This document shows, one piece after another, positions 1 to 5,851 of a stretch of DNA of 5,851 nucleotides. The DNA is from an uncultured Leptotrichiaceae bacterium. GTDB lineage: Bacteria > Fusobacteriota > Fusobacteriia > Fusobacteriales > Leptotrichiaceae. The notes beneath the pieces are model-generated. The model worked only from the letters and a program-made list of their open reading frames with translations, did no database searches and was not told the DNA's origin. The position numbers and the translations under genes are program-made. Every line of letters starts with the position of its first letter. Position 1 is the first letter of the stretch. Location of the stretch: NCBI GenBank assembly GCA_938037005.1, contig CALHVR010000106.1, forward strand, positions 1 to 5,851. Direction: 5' to 3'.

Positions 1-628
1 CATTATTTATTTCTACTAAATTTACTTTTATATCATTTTGTAAATTTGCATTTACTTCCCAATACTTTTCAGGAACAAACGCTTTTATTTCATCTTCTAA
101 ATCACAAATTAATTTTAATGCAACTGACTGTACTCTTCCAGCACTTGCATTTTTACTAATTGTTTTCCATAATAATGGACTTATTTTATATCCTACAATT
201 CTATCTAAAAGTCTTCTTGCTTGCTGTGCATTTACAAGATTTTCATTTATTTGTCTTGGATTTTTTATTGCATTTGTTACAGCAGTTTTTGTTATTTCAT
301 TAAATTCTATTCGTTTTGTTTTTTCAGGCACTTTAATATAATTTGAAATGTGCCAAGCTATTGCTTCTCCTTCTCTATCTTGGTCGGAAGCCAGAAAAAC
401 AGCATCTGCTTTTTTCGCTTTTTCTTTTAAATTTTTTAATACCTCACTTTTACCTTTTATAACTTGATATTTAGGTTCAAAATTATTCTCTATATCAATA
501 CCTATTTTCGTTTTAGGCAAATCTATAACATGTCCAAATGATGCAGTTACTTCATAACCTTTCCCTAATATTTTTTCAATTGTCTTCCCTTTTGATGGTG
601 ACTCTACTATTACTAGTTTTTTCGCCAT
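1..628 (-). CDS. topA: DNA topoisomerase I (type IA), N-terminal 209 residues, cut by window edge
   Basis: TopA relaxes negatively supercoiled DNA by nicking and passing single strands. I translated the minus strand from the ATG at 628; the frame stays open to base 1, so only the N-terminal 209 residues of a protein usually 650-900 long are present. It begins MAKKLVIVESPSKGKTIEK, with the TOPRIM glutamate at E9, as in E. coli TopA. The second TOPRIM motif, ASDQDREGEAIAWH, is at 80-93, with D82, D84 and E86 kept. NAQQARRLLDRIVGYKISPLLW (133-154, in two parts: NAQQARRLLDR and IVGYKISPLLW) and SAGRVQSVAL (162-171) are classic bacterial TopA signatures. The active-site tyrosine and zinc-finger C-terminus lie outside the window. 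An AGGAG at 634-638 sits 5 bases before the ATG. dprA ends 42 bases upstream, a common dprA-topA order, so co-transcription is likely. The residue between the two TOPRIM aspartates is Gln instead of the usual Pro. Confidence 0.97.
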   Translation of the reverse strand, partial: MAKKLVIVESPSKGKTIEKILGKGYEVTASFGHVIDLPKTKIGIDIENNFEPKYQVIKGKSEVLKNLKEKAKKADAVFLASDQDREGEAIAWHISNYIKVPEKTKRIEFNEITKTAVTNAIKNPRQINENLVNAQQARRLLDRIVGYKISPLLWKTISKNASAGRVQSVALKLICDLEDEIKAFVPEKYWEVNANLQNDIKVNLVEINN

Positions 629-642
629 TTCATCTCCTATCT

Positions 643-659
643 ATTAGTTTTCTACTAAT
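643..659. repeat. Small inverted repeat in the dprA-topA gap
   Basis: ATTAGT at 643-648 and its exact complement ACTAAT at 654-659 flank a 5-base loop. The 6-bp stem is AT-rich and no T-run follows it on the minus strand, so it does not look like a terminator. It lies 15 bases before the topA start and just upstream of the topA ribosome binding site (634-638). It may be chance in such AT-rich DNA. Confidence 0.3.
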
Positions 660-670
660 TCTAATAAATT

Positions 671-1738
671 TTATATCACTCTAATATATTTCCCATTTCC
701 TGTTTCTGTTATAAGTCCTTTTATTCTAAGTTTCATCAATATTGATAATACATTTTTCACATCTATTTGTAAAATTTCATAAACATTTGCCCATATTTCA
801 TCAACACTCATTTCCTCAATTATTGTTTCATAAACTAATAATTCATCATTTTCTAACTTATCTACTTTATTTGTAGTATCTTTTATATCCCACAGAAATT
901 CTTTTGCAATATCTTCAGCACAAGTTACCAATTTAGCTCTATTTTCTTTTATTAAATTATTACATCCTTCAAATGAAGGGTAATTTATAAATCCTGGAAT
1001 AGCAAAAATTTCTTTATTTAATAAAAATCCTAATTCAGCCGTTATTAATGAGCCTCCTGACTTAAAACTCTCACCTATTAAAATCCCATCCGATATTCCA
1101 GCTATTATTCTATTTCTTTTTGGAAATGTCCATTTTGATCCCGGTGTTCCAAGTGGATATTCACTTATAATTGTTCCTTCTATTGATATTTTCTCCCAAA
1201 GATACTTATTATCTGGTGGAAACACTACATCTAACCCTGTCCCAACTACTGCAACCGTTTTCCCCTCTTTATCTAAACTTGTTGTTAAAGCTAAAGTATC
1301 TATCCCTTCAGCCAATCCACTTATAAGAGTTATATCATATTCCAATAATTCTTTTACTATTTTCTCACAAGCACCTTTTCCGTATTTAGTCATTCTTCTT
1401 GTTCCAACTACTGCAATATTTCTTCTTTTTCGTCCTTTTTTTTCTATTTTCTTACCTTTTATATACAAAAACAAGGGATAATCAACAAGCTGTTTCAATT
1501 CTTTTGGATATTCCCTATCTTTTGGTGTTAATATTCGTATTTTTCTTTTATTATTCTCATGTAAAAATTCATCTATATTTATTTTGTACGCTTGATCTAA
1601 CTTTTTCTTTAACTCATTATTAAACATTTTAAAATGTTCTGTAGCATACAAATCCTCAAATTTATTGTACATTTCCATAAGTTTTCTTATTTGAGTTTCT
1701 GTAAGTTTTACCTCTTTTAACTTTAACCAATTTACCAT
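671..1738 (-). CDS. dprA: DNA-processing protein DprA (Smf family)
   Basis: DprA binds incoming single-stranded DNA in the cytoplasm and loads RecA during natural transformation; it is also kept in many species not known to be competent. The 355-residue length is normal for the family. Residues 1-65 form a helical, lysine-rich N-terminal region, followed by a segment with TPKDREYPKEL (71-81) and PLFLYIKG (88-95), typical of the entry to the DprA core. The extended Rossmann fold spans about 106-280: VGTRRMTKYG (111-120), SGLAEGIDTLA (140-150), VAVVGTGLDVVFPP (162-175), FPKRNRIIAGISDG (205-218), SGGSLITAELG (228-238) and FAIPG (245-249). A C-terminal winged-helix-like domain (about 295-355) ends in LRIKGLITETGNGKY. 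The SGLAxGID motif carries Glu where Arg or Lys is usual. The ATG at 1738 is preceded by a GGGGG ribosome binding site 9 bases away. A TPR gene lies 46 bases upstream and topA 42 bases downstream, with no terminator seen between them. Confidence 0.96.
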   Translation of the reverse strand: MVNWLKLKEVKLTETQIRKLMEMYNKFEDLYATEHFKMFNNELKKKLDQAYKINIDEFLHENNKRKIRILTPKDREYPKELKQLVDYPLFLYIKGKKIEKKGRKRRNIAVVGTRRMTKYGKGACEKIVKELLEYDITLISGLAEGIDTLALTTSLDKEGKTVAVVGTGLDVVFPPDNKYLWEKISIEGTIISEYPLGTPGSKWTFPKRNRIIAGISDGILIGESFKSGGSLITAELGFLLNKEIFAIPGFINYPSFEGCNNLIKENRAKLVTCAEDIAKEFLWDIKDTTNKVDKLENDELLVYETIIEEMSVDEIWANVYEILQIDVKNVLSILMKLRIKGLITETGNGKYIRVI

Positions 1739-1741
1739 TTC

Positions 1742-1759
1742 AATTAACCCCCATTAATT
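1742..1759 (-). promoter_or_regulatory. dprA ribosome binding site within the loop of an AT inverted repeat
   Basis: On the minus strand the only Shine-Dalgarno-like run before dprA is GGGGG (1748-1752), 9 bases from the ATG at 1738. It supports that ATG over the internal Met21. The run lies in the 6-base loop between AATTAA (1742-1747) and its exact complement TTAATT (1754-1759). The stem is 6 bp and purely A/T, so it would be weak in RNA. The other genes here use AGGAG or GGAGG type sites, so this one is atypical. Confidence 0.45.
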
Positions 1760-1784
1760 TTATTTAAGTTTTCATTTTACTTTA

Positions 1785-2417
1785 TTATTTACTTGCTAAA
1801 ATACTATTAATTTCTTCAATAGCTGTCCTAACTTCAACTGTTGGATTTACATTTGCATATGCTCTCAAATCATTCAAAGCTTTATTAAATTCCCCTTTTG
1901 ATTTATAAGCTATTCCTCTTCCCAATCTAGCTTCAGCATTATTCGTTTTTGATAATATTCTATTATAATAATCAATTGATTGATCGTAATCGCCTATTAA
2001 TCTTGACCCTATTGCTACAACAAATAAATTTCTTAAATCACCTCTTGTGTCCCTTTTAGAAACATTTACAGCTCTTTCATAAAGTCCATCTTTAAAATAT
2101 AATTGAGCCATTTTATATATTGTTTCAGAATTACCTGTAGCTAAAGCTGATCTTTCATAATTATCATAAGCAACAAATTTTGACCCATCTGATACATCTT
2201 CCTTTGGTCCAACTTCTTCTGCTCTTTCTTCTTCTTTATCATCTTCAGTCTTTGTTTCTTCCTTTGTTTCTGTATCTGTTGATTGTTTTTGATTATCTTC
2301 TGTATTAAATTGTGATTGTTGAATTACTTGTTGAATAATATTTTCTACATCTTTTTCAGCTTTAACAACTGTTACAAGCCCTAGAGCTATAATAAGAATT
2401 AATAATCTTTTTTTCAT
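1785..2417 (-). CDS. Exported TPR-repeat protein with an acidic linker
   Basis: A 210-residue protein with a Sec-type signal peptide: KKR start, hydrophobic LLILIIALGLVTVV (5-18), and probable cleavage after VKA at residue 20. No lipobox cysteine is present, so it should be soluble in the periplasm or secreted. Residues 24-48 are Gln/Asn-rich. Residues 48-75 are a low-complexity stretch of Glu, Asp, Thr and Lys, probably disordered. Residues 97-193 form about three tetratricopeptide repeats, a helical scaffold for protein contacts: YKMAQLYFKDGLYERAV (101-117), a degenerate middle unit with GDYDQSIDYYNRIL (142-155), and a clear last unit, GRGIAYKSKGEFNKALNDL (166-184). A GGAGG site (2422-2426) supports the ATG at 2417. 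It lies 29 bases after asnS and 46 before dprA, so it is probably in their operon. The binding partner is unknown. A role in envelope assembly or cell-wall work is a guess from the TPR architecture alone. Confidence 0.85.
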   Translation of the reverse strand: MKKRLLILIIALGLVTVVKAEKDVENIIQQVIQQSQFNTEDNQKQSTDTETKEETKTEDDKEEERAEEVGPKEDVSDGSKFVAYDNYERSALATGNSETIYKMAQLYFKDGLYERAVNVSKRDTRGDLRNLFVVAIGSRLIGDYDQSIDYYNRILSKTNNAEARLGRGIAYKSKGEFNKALNDLRAYANVNPTVEVRTAIEEINSILASK

Positions 2418-2446
2418 TTTTCCTCCAACTTGATTACACTAAACTA

Positions 2447-3835
2447 TTAAAATTCAAGATTTTTATTAGTTCTTGGGAATGGAATAACATCTCTAATATT
2501 TGTCATACCTGTTATATACATTAACATTCTATCAAATCCTAACCCAAATCCTGAATGTGGCACGCTTCCATATTTTCTTAAGTCTAAATACCACCAATAA
2601 TCTTTTTCATTTAATCCCATTCCATTAATTTTATCTAATAAAATATCATAATTATCTTCTCTTTGACTTCCTCCAACTATTTCACCAATTCCTGGAGCTA
2701 ATAAGTCCACTGCTCTAACAGTTTTATTATCATCATTTAATTTCATATAAAACGCTTTTATATCTTTTGGATAATCTGTTACGAATACTGGTTTTTTGAA
2801 ATGTTCTTCAGCTAAATATCTTTCATGTTCTGTTTGTAAATCTATTCCCCATTCAACTTCATATTCAAATTCTTTTTTTGCATTTTTTAATATTTCTATC
2901 GCTTCAGTATACGTAATTCTATCAAAATCATTGTTTACTAAAGTATCTAATCTATTAAATAAATCTTTATCTACAAATTTGTTAAAGAATTCCATTTCTT
3001 CTGGAGCATTTTCTCTTACATAATTTACAATATATTTAATCATTTCTTCAATTACATCCATATTTACATTTAAATCTGCAAATGCAATTTCAGGTTCCAT
3101 CATCCAAAATTCTGCAGCGTGTTTCGGTGTATTAGATTTTTCTGCTCTAAATGTAGGCCCAAAAGTATATGTATTTTTAAATGCTGTACAAAAAGTTTCT
3201 ACATTTAATTGTCCACTAACTGTTAAATTGGCTTCTTTTCCAAAGAAATCTTGTTTAAAGTCAATATCACCTTTTTCAGTTTTAGGAATATTATTTATAT
3301 CCATTGTAGTAAGTCTAAACATTTCTCCTGCACCTTCGGCATCACTTCCAGTAATTATTGGAGTTTGAACATATACAAAGTTTTTTTCTTGGAAAAATTT
3401 ATGAATTGCATAAGACAATAAAGATCTAACTCTAAACACCGCAAAGAAAGCGTTTGTTCTAGGTCTTAAATGTGCTATAGTTCTTAAAAATTCAAATGTA
3501 TGTCTTTTATTTTGTAATGGATAATCTGAATCAGCTTTATCATAAATTGACACATTTGTCGCTTTAATCTCATAATCTTGACCACCACCTTGTGATTCAA
3601 CTACTATTCCTGTTACTTTTATTGATGATGATATTGTTAATTTTGAAATTTCTTCAAAGTTTTCTAATGATTCATCAAATACAACTTGAATAGGTGTAAA
3701 AAAAGTTCCGTCATTCAAATTGATAAACCCAAAGTTTTTTTGTGCTCTAATTGTTTTTACCCATCCATTTAACGTTATTTCTTTATTTAAATATTTACTT
3801 GTATTTTTTTGAAGTTCTCTTAATTCTAATAACAT
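2447..3835 (-). CDS. asnS: Asparagine--tRNA ligase (AsnRS, class IIb)
   Basis: Cytoplasmic enzyme that uses ATP to attach asparagine to tRNA-Asn. The 462-residue length matches bacterial AsnRS. An N-terminal OB-fold anticodon-binding domain (about 1-105) contains ITLNGWVKTIRAQKNFGFI (20-38). The class II catalytic core follows: a motif 1 region ending in VQTPIIT (156-162); EGAGEMF (167-173); LTVSGQLNVETF (204-215), the amino-acid pocket loop typical of AsnRS; motif 2 with FRAE at 229-232 followed by SNTPKHAAEFWMMEPE; GEIVGGSQRE (384-393); and motif 3, GFGLGFDRM (429-437), with R436 expected to bind ATP. The DFFGKEANLTVSGQ context and the C-terminal NIRDVIPFPRT (446-456) separate it from AspRS, which carries a large GAD insertion that is absent here. 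The start at 3835 is supported by AGGAG at 3841-3845 and a promoter about 40 bases upstream. It appears to be the first gene of the asnS-TPR-dprA-topA unit. Confidence 0.98.
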   Translation of the reverse strand: MLLELRELQKNTSKYLNKEITLNGWVKTIRAQKNFGFINLNDGTFFTPIQVVFDESLENFEEISKLTISSSIKVTGIVVESQGGGQDYEIKATNVSIYDKADSDYPLQNKRHTFEFLRTIAHLRPRTNAFFAVFRVRSLLSYAIHKFFQEKNFVYVQTPIITGSDAEGAGEMFRLTTMDINNIPKTEKGDIDFKQDFFGKEANLTVSGQLNVETFCTAFKNTYTFGPTFRAEKSNTPKHAAEFWMMEPEIAFADLNVNMDVIEEMIKYIVNYVRENAPEEMEFFNKFVDKDLFNRLDTLVNNDFDRITYTEAIEILKNAKKEFEYEVEWGIDLQTEHERYLAEEHFKKPVFVTDYPKDIKAFYMKLNDDNKTVRAVDLLAPGIGEIVGGSQREDNYDILLDKINGMGLNEKDYWWYLDLRKYGSVPHSGFGLGFDRMLMYITGMTNIRDVIPFPRTNKNLEF

Positions 3836-3876
3836 TCTTACTCCTTTATTTTTAAAAATTATTTCTTTTATATTTA

Positions 3877-3905
3877 ATTATAACATATTTTTTATAGTTT
3901 TTTAA
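3877..3905 (-). promoter_or_regulatory. Probable sigma-70 promoter for asnS and downstream genes
   Basis: Read on the minus strand, TGTTATAAT (3877-3885) is a perfect extended -10 element (TGn followed by consensus TATAAT at 3877-3882). A weak -35 match, TTAAAA (3900-3905), lies 17 bases upstream and overlaps the stop codon of the lipoprotein gene. Initiation near 3870 would give a leader of about 35 bases that contains the AGGAG of asnS. The match is good, but AT-rich genomes yield chance TATAAT sequences; the TG extension, spacing and intergenic position raise the odds. Confidence 0.65.
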
Positions 3906-4423
3906 GTTCTAACAAAAAATTTACCATCTTTTATATACATATCTTTAATTTTTATTTTAGTGTTTTGATTGTCTTTTCCATATTCATAAATAGGATTTGT
4001 TGCCATATAATTAGAAATTAATTCTTTTATAATCCCTATATTTTTTGATGAAGACAATTGCTCTACACCATTTTTATCTACAATTTTTTCAAATGTAAAA
4101 TCAACTAAATACATATTTTCTTTTTGCATATCGTATTTTATTTTCGTACTCATATACATTTTTCCACTACTTCCTGAATTTCCTAATAAAGTTGCATCAT
4201 AATCCGTTTCAATATACATTCTATCTCCTCTAAAATCAATTTTAGGATTTCTTAATGTCAATTCTCCTACTAATAACTTTTTCGTCATTGGAAATCTTTT
4301 TTCTATTTTTCCTTGCATTATTGCTTTAGGAACATGAATTGTTTTATTTTCTAAAAAATCACACGATACTATAACACACATCATTATTAGCACTCCTAAT
4401 AATATTTTGATTCTTTTTTTCAT
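3902..4423 (-). CDS. Probable lipoprotein, YceB/DUF1439-like
   Basis: A 173-residue protein with a lipoprotein signal: basic MKKRIK, a hydrophobic core (7-19), and the lipobox IVSC with the predicted lipidated cysteine at C21. The mature part begins DFLENKT; with Asp at +2, inner-membrane retention is possible by the E. coli rule, which may not hold in this phylum. The body is short and mixed alpha/beta: VPKAIMQGKIEKRFPM (31-46), LTLRNPKIDFRGDRMYIE (55-72), a Gly/Ser-rich turn (81-87), MYMSTKIKYD (89-98), then a helical IIKELISNYMATNPIYEY (131-148) and a C-terminal strand, KIKDMYIKDGKFFVRT. This order resembles the YceB family (DUF1439) of Gram-negative lipoproteins: an early helix, a strand pair around L.NP.I, and a late helix followed by NPIYEY. 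That assignment is from memory of the family pattern. Its biochemical role is unknown. AAGGAG (4432-4437) lies 8 bases before the ATG. It probably shares a message with the upstream gene. Confidence 0.85.
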   Translation of the reverse strand: MKKRIKILLGVLIMMCVIVSCDFLENKTIHVPKAIMQGKIEKRFPMTKKLLVGELTLRNPKIDFRGDRMYIETDYDATLLGNSGSSGKMYMSTKIKYDMQKENMYLVDFTFEKIVDKNGVEQLSSSKNIGIIKELISNYMATNPIYEYGKDNQNTKIKIKDMYIKDGKFFVRT

Positions 4424-4466
4424 TCTCTAATCTCCTTATTTTTTATTTTTAAATATAAACTAAAAT

Positions 4467-5363
4467 CTATCTTAAATTAGATCTTGCTATCATATTTATA
4501 GTATGTCTTTCTCCTCTAATCGCCATAGAAATTTCAAATATATTCATATATGGACTAACTCCAAGATGAGTTCCATCTCCTGTGTGTTGTATGTCAAATC
4601 CAGCCATTTTATTATACATAGCTATCTGTCTTACAACATCAGGTCTTGAACTTTCTTGACTTGTTCCTATAGCTGACATAGCTAATTTTCCTCTTTTATG
4701 TATTTGTTTTACTATTGGTGCTATAAGCTCTAAAGTTACTCCCGGTACTGTACCTATAGCAGGTAGTAGTATAATATCTGCTCCTGCATCTATAAATTTA
4801 TTTATAGCTTCCATATCTACTATTTCTTCATCTACTCCTGCACCGTGCATTTTCCCCGCTATTATAATCCCAGAAAAATTATCTTTTGCAATTTTTATAG
4901 CTTTTTCTATTTCTTTGTTAGTAACACCTGTTGCCGGATTTCCTGTTAAACAAATAAAATCAAAACCTAACTCATCTGCTTTTTTAAGACTTTCTATACT
5001 TGATGTTCTACCTAAAGAAATTTTTTCTACATCTTCTAACATCTTAGCTTCCATATCTACAGGTTCAAGATTTACTCCAACCGGTCTTCCAACTAATTTT
5101 TTTAAATCTCTAATAGGATCATCACTCTTAGGTAATCCTGTTATATTTACATCAAATACATCTATTACATTTAAAAGTATAAGATCTGCTCCAAAAGCAC
5201 GTGCAACCTCACTATTAGTAAGACTTGGATCAACTGACCTTCCTGAAGCTATATTTTCAGAAAGAACTGTTCTTCCTTCACTTGCATGTATAGCATTCAA
5301 TAATTCCTCTCTATTCATAGATAAAAAATCACTAGCATTACAATTTAATAATCTCTTAGCCAT
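4467..5363 (-). CDS. Uncharacterised TIM-barrel-like protein (DUF7916-like)
   Basis: A 298-residue cytoplasmic protein with no signal or membrane segment. Alternating strands and helices suggest a TIM barrel: ADLILLNVIDVF (59-70), PVGVNLEP (94-101), FDFICLTGNPATGVT (134-148), FSGIIIAGKMHG (163-174), ADIILLPAIGTVPGVT (195-210), KLAMSAIGTSQESS (226-239) and FDIQHTGDGT (256-265). Glycine-rich turns at strand ends (TGNPATG, GKMHGAG, IGTVPGVT, HTGDGTHLG) are typical of phosphate-binding barrel loops; H173, H260 and D263 are candidate functional residues by inference. I recall this as an uncharacterised family listed as DUF7916, sometimes labelled a HAD-like hydrolase. I see no HAD motif DxDxT, so that label looks wrong. 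The N-terminus MAKRLLNCNASDFLSMNREELL is family-typical and fixes the start, supported by AAGGGAG (5369-5375). The ABC ATPase stop lies 12 bases upstream, so the two are probably co-translated. Substrate and reaction are unknown. Confidence 0.8.
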   Translation of the reverse strand: MAKRLLNCNASDFLSMNREELLNAIHASEGRTVLSENIASGRSVDPSLTNSEVARAFGADLILLNVIDVFDVNITGLPKSDDPIRDLKKLVGRPVGVNLEPVDMEAKMLEDVEKISLGRTSSIESLKKADELGFDFICLTGNPATGVTNKEIEKAIKIAKDNFSGIIIAGKMHGAGVDEEIVDMEAINKFIDAGADIILLPAIGTVPGVTLELIAPIVKQIHKRGKLAMSAIGTSQESSRPDVVRQIAMYNKMAGFDIQHTGDGTHLGVSPYMNIFEISMAIRGERHTINMIARSNLR

Positions 5364-5368
5364 ATTTT

Positions 5369-5375
5369 CTCCCTT
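5369..5375 (-). promoter_or_regulatory. Ribosome binding site linking the ABC ATPase to the barrel protein
   Basis: AAGGGAG on the minus strand lies directly after the ATPase stop codon (TAG, 5376-5378) and 5 bases before the ATG at 5363. The whole intergenic space is 12 bases, leaving no room for a promoter or terminator. This indicates one transcript and possibly translational coupling. Confidence 0.75.
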
Positions 5376-5851
5376 CTAATATTCTATATCTTCAATAGAC
5401 TGTAAATTTTTATTTATTGTTATACTTTGTACTCTTGTATCATGCATTCTAATCACCCTATCTGCAATAGGAGCAAGAGCCAAATTATGTGTAACTATTA
5501 TAACAGTAGTACCTTTAATCCTTGCCATATCTTGTAATATTTTCAATACTTGTTTCCCCGTGTTATAATCCAAGGCCCCTGTAGGTTCATCACAAAGTAA
5601 TATTTTAGGATTTTTAGCAACTGCCCGTGCAATAGATACTCTTTGTTGTTCTCCACCTGATAATTGTGATGGAAAATTATTTATTCTATTACCTAATCCT
5701 ACTTCTATTAAAGTTTTTTCTGGATCCAGTGCATCTTTTACTATTTCTGATGCTAATTCTACATTTTCTTTAGCAGTTAAATTAGGAACTAAATTATAGA
5801 ATTGAAAAACAAAACCTACATCATTTCTTCTATACTCAGTTAATTGTTTAG
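5376..5851 (-). CDS. ABC transporter ATP-binding protein, MacB/LolD type, C-terminal 157 residues
   Basis: ATPase subunit that powers an ABC exporter or lipoprotein/peptide-handling complex at the inner membrane. The frame is open from the window edge to the TAG at 5376, giving 157 complete residues of a protein usually about 220-250 long. The Walker A region is outside the window. In visible numbering, the Q-loop is VGFVFQFYNLVPNLTAKENV (11-30), the signature LSGGEQQRVSIARA (63-76), Walker B ILLCDEPTGALD (83-94) with catalytic E88, and the H-loop VTHN (119-122, H121). The FVFQ.YNL.P.LTA.ENV and DEPTGALD pattern identifies the MacB/LolD/FtsE-like group. The C-terminal SIEDIEY resembles the EEIEW tail common in ATPases that partner FtsX-type permeases. 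No permease follows; the next gene is the barrel protein 12 bases on, so the permease must be upstream or elsewhere. A TTG at 5573 falls inside Walker B/D-loop sequence and is not the start. Confidence 0.95.
   Translation of the reverse strand, partial: KQLTEYRRNDVGFVFQFYNLVPNLTAKENVELASEIVKDALDPEKTLIEVGLGNRINNFPSQLSGGEQQRVSIARAVAKNPKILLCDEPTGALDYNTGKQVLKILQDMARIKGTTVIIVTHNLALAPIADRVIRMHDTRVQSITINKNLQSIEDIEY

Noticed and set aside
670..675. Possible topA promoter with TATAAA on the minus strand
   Set aside because: No matching -35 at 16-18 bases and no TG extension. Read-through from dprA explains topA expression.
1399..1623. Plus-strand open frame with a very hydrophobic product
   Set aside because: It is antisense to dprA. 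The hydrophobic runs come from the complement of lysine-rich AAA codons, which read as Phe on the other strand.
2796..3023. Plus-strand open frame of 75 codons
   Set aside because: It is entirely antisense to asnS, which is certain, and its translation is low-complexity Ser/Asn sequence.
3836..3901. Terminator between the lipoprotein gene and asnS
   Set aside because: Only a 5-bp A/T pairing is visible, with no GC-rich stem followed by a T-run, so no intrinsic terminator can be supported.
4452..4457. Possible -10 box (TATATT, minus strand) before the lipoprotein gene
   Set aside because: No reasonable -35 sits at 16-18 bases, and such hexamers are expected by chance at this AT content.
4915..5379. 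Plus-strand open frame of 154 codons
   Set aside because: It lies antisense to the barrel gene, whose protein is clearly structured, with a good ribosome binding site. The plus-strand product is Ser/Leu-rich with no recognisable motif.
5376..5573. Short 65-residue gene starting at TTG 5573
   Set aside because: The frame is open upstream to the window edge and encodes the Q-loop, signature and Walker B, so the TTG is an internal Leu codon of the ABC ATPase.

Overview
The window is very AT-rich, and all six genes lie on the minus strand with short gaps. Low GC, heavy use of A/T-ending codons, a Sec-exported protein and an outer-membrane-style lipoprotein suggest a Gram-negative, low-GC bacterium. 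Fusobacteriota, in particular the Leptotrichiaceae (Leptotrichia, Sneathia, Streptobacillus and relatives), is my best guess. It rests on overall protein character, not on a marker search.

In transcription order (high to low coordinate), the window opens inside the ATPase gene of a MacB/LolD-type ABC transporter, cut at its 5' end by the window edge (5851-5376). After 12 bases comes a 298-residue alpha/beta protein, probably a TIM barrel, of an uncharacterised family that I recall as DUF7916 (5363-4467). Next, after 43 bases, is a 173-residue lipoprotein resembling the YceB/DUF1439 family (4423-3902).

A good extended -10 promoter (TGTTATAAT, 3877-3885) lies between the lipoprotein and asnS. 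It probably starts a second unit: asnS (asparaginyl-tRNA synthetase, 3835-2447), a secreted TPR protein with an acidic linker (2417-1785), dprA (DNA-processing/competence protein, 1738-671) and topA (DNA topoisomerase I, 628 to beyond base 1). Gaps in this unit are 29, 46 and 42 bases, and I see no intrinsic terminator, so one message is likely. No intergenic stretch exceeds 66 bases.

The second unit is mostly housekeeping: tRNA charging, handling of incoming single-stranded DNA, and relaxation of negative supercoils, with one envelope protein in the middle. The first unit joins a transporter ATPase, an enzyme-like protein of unknown function and an envelope lipoprotein, and holds most of what is unexplained here. 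I saw no mobile element, CRISPR array, RNA gene or defence system. The window looks like ordinary chromosomal core sequence.
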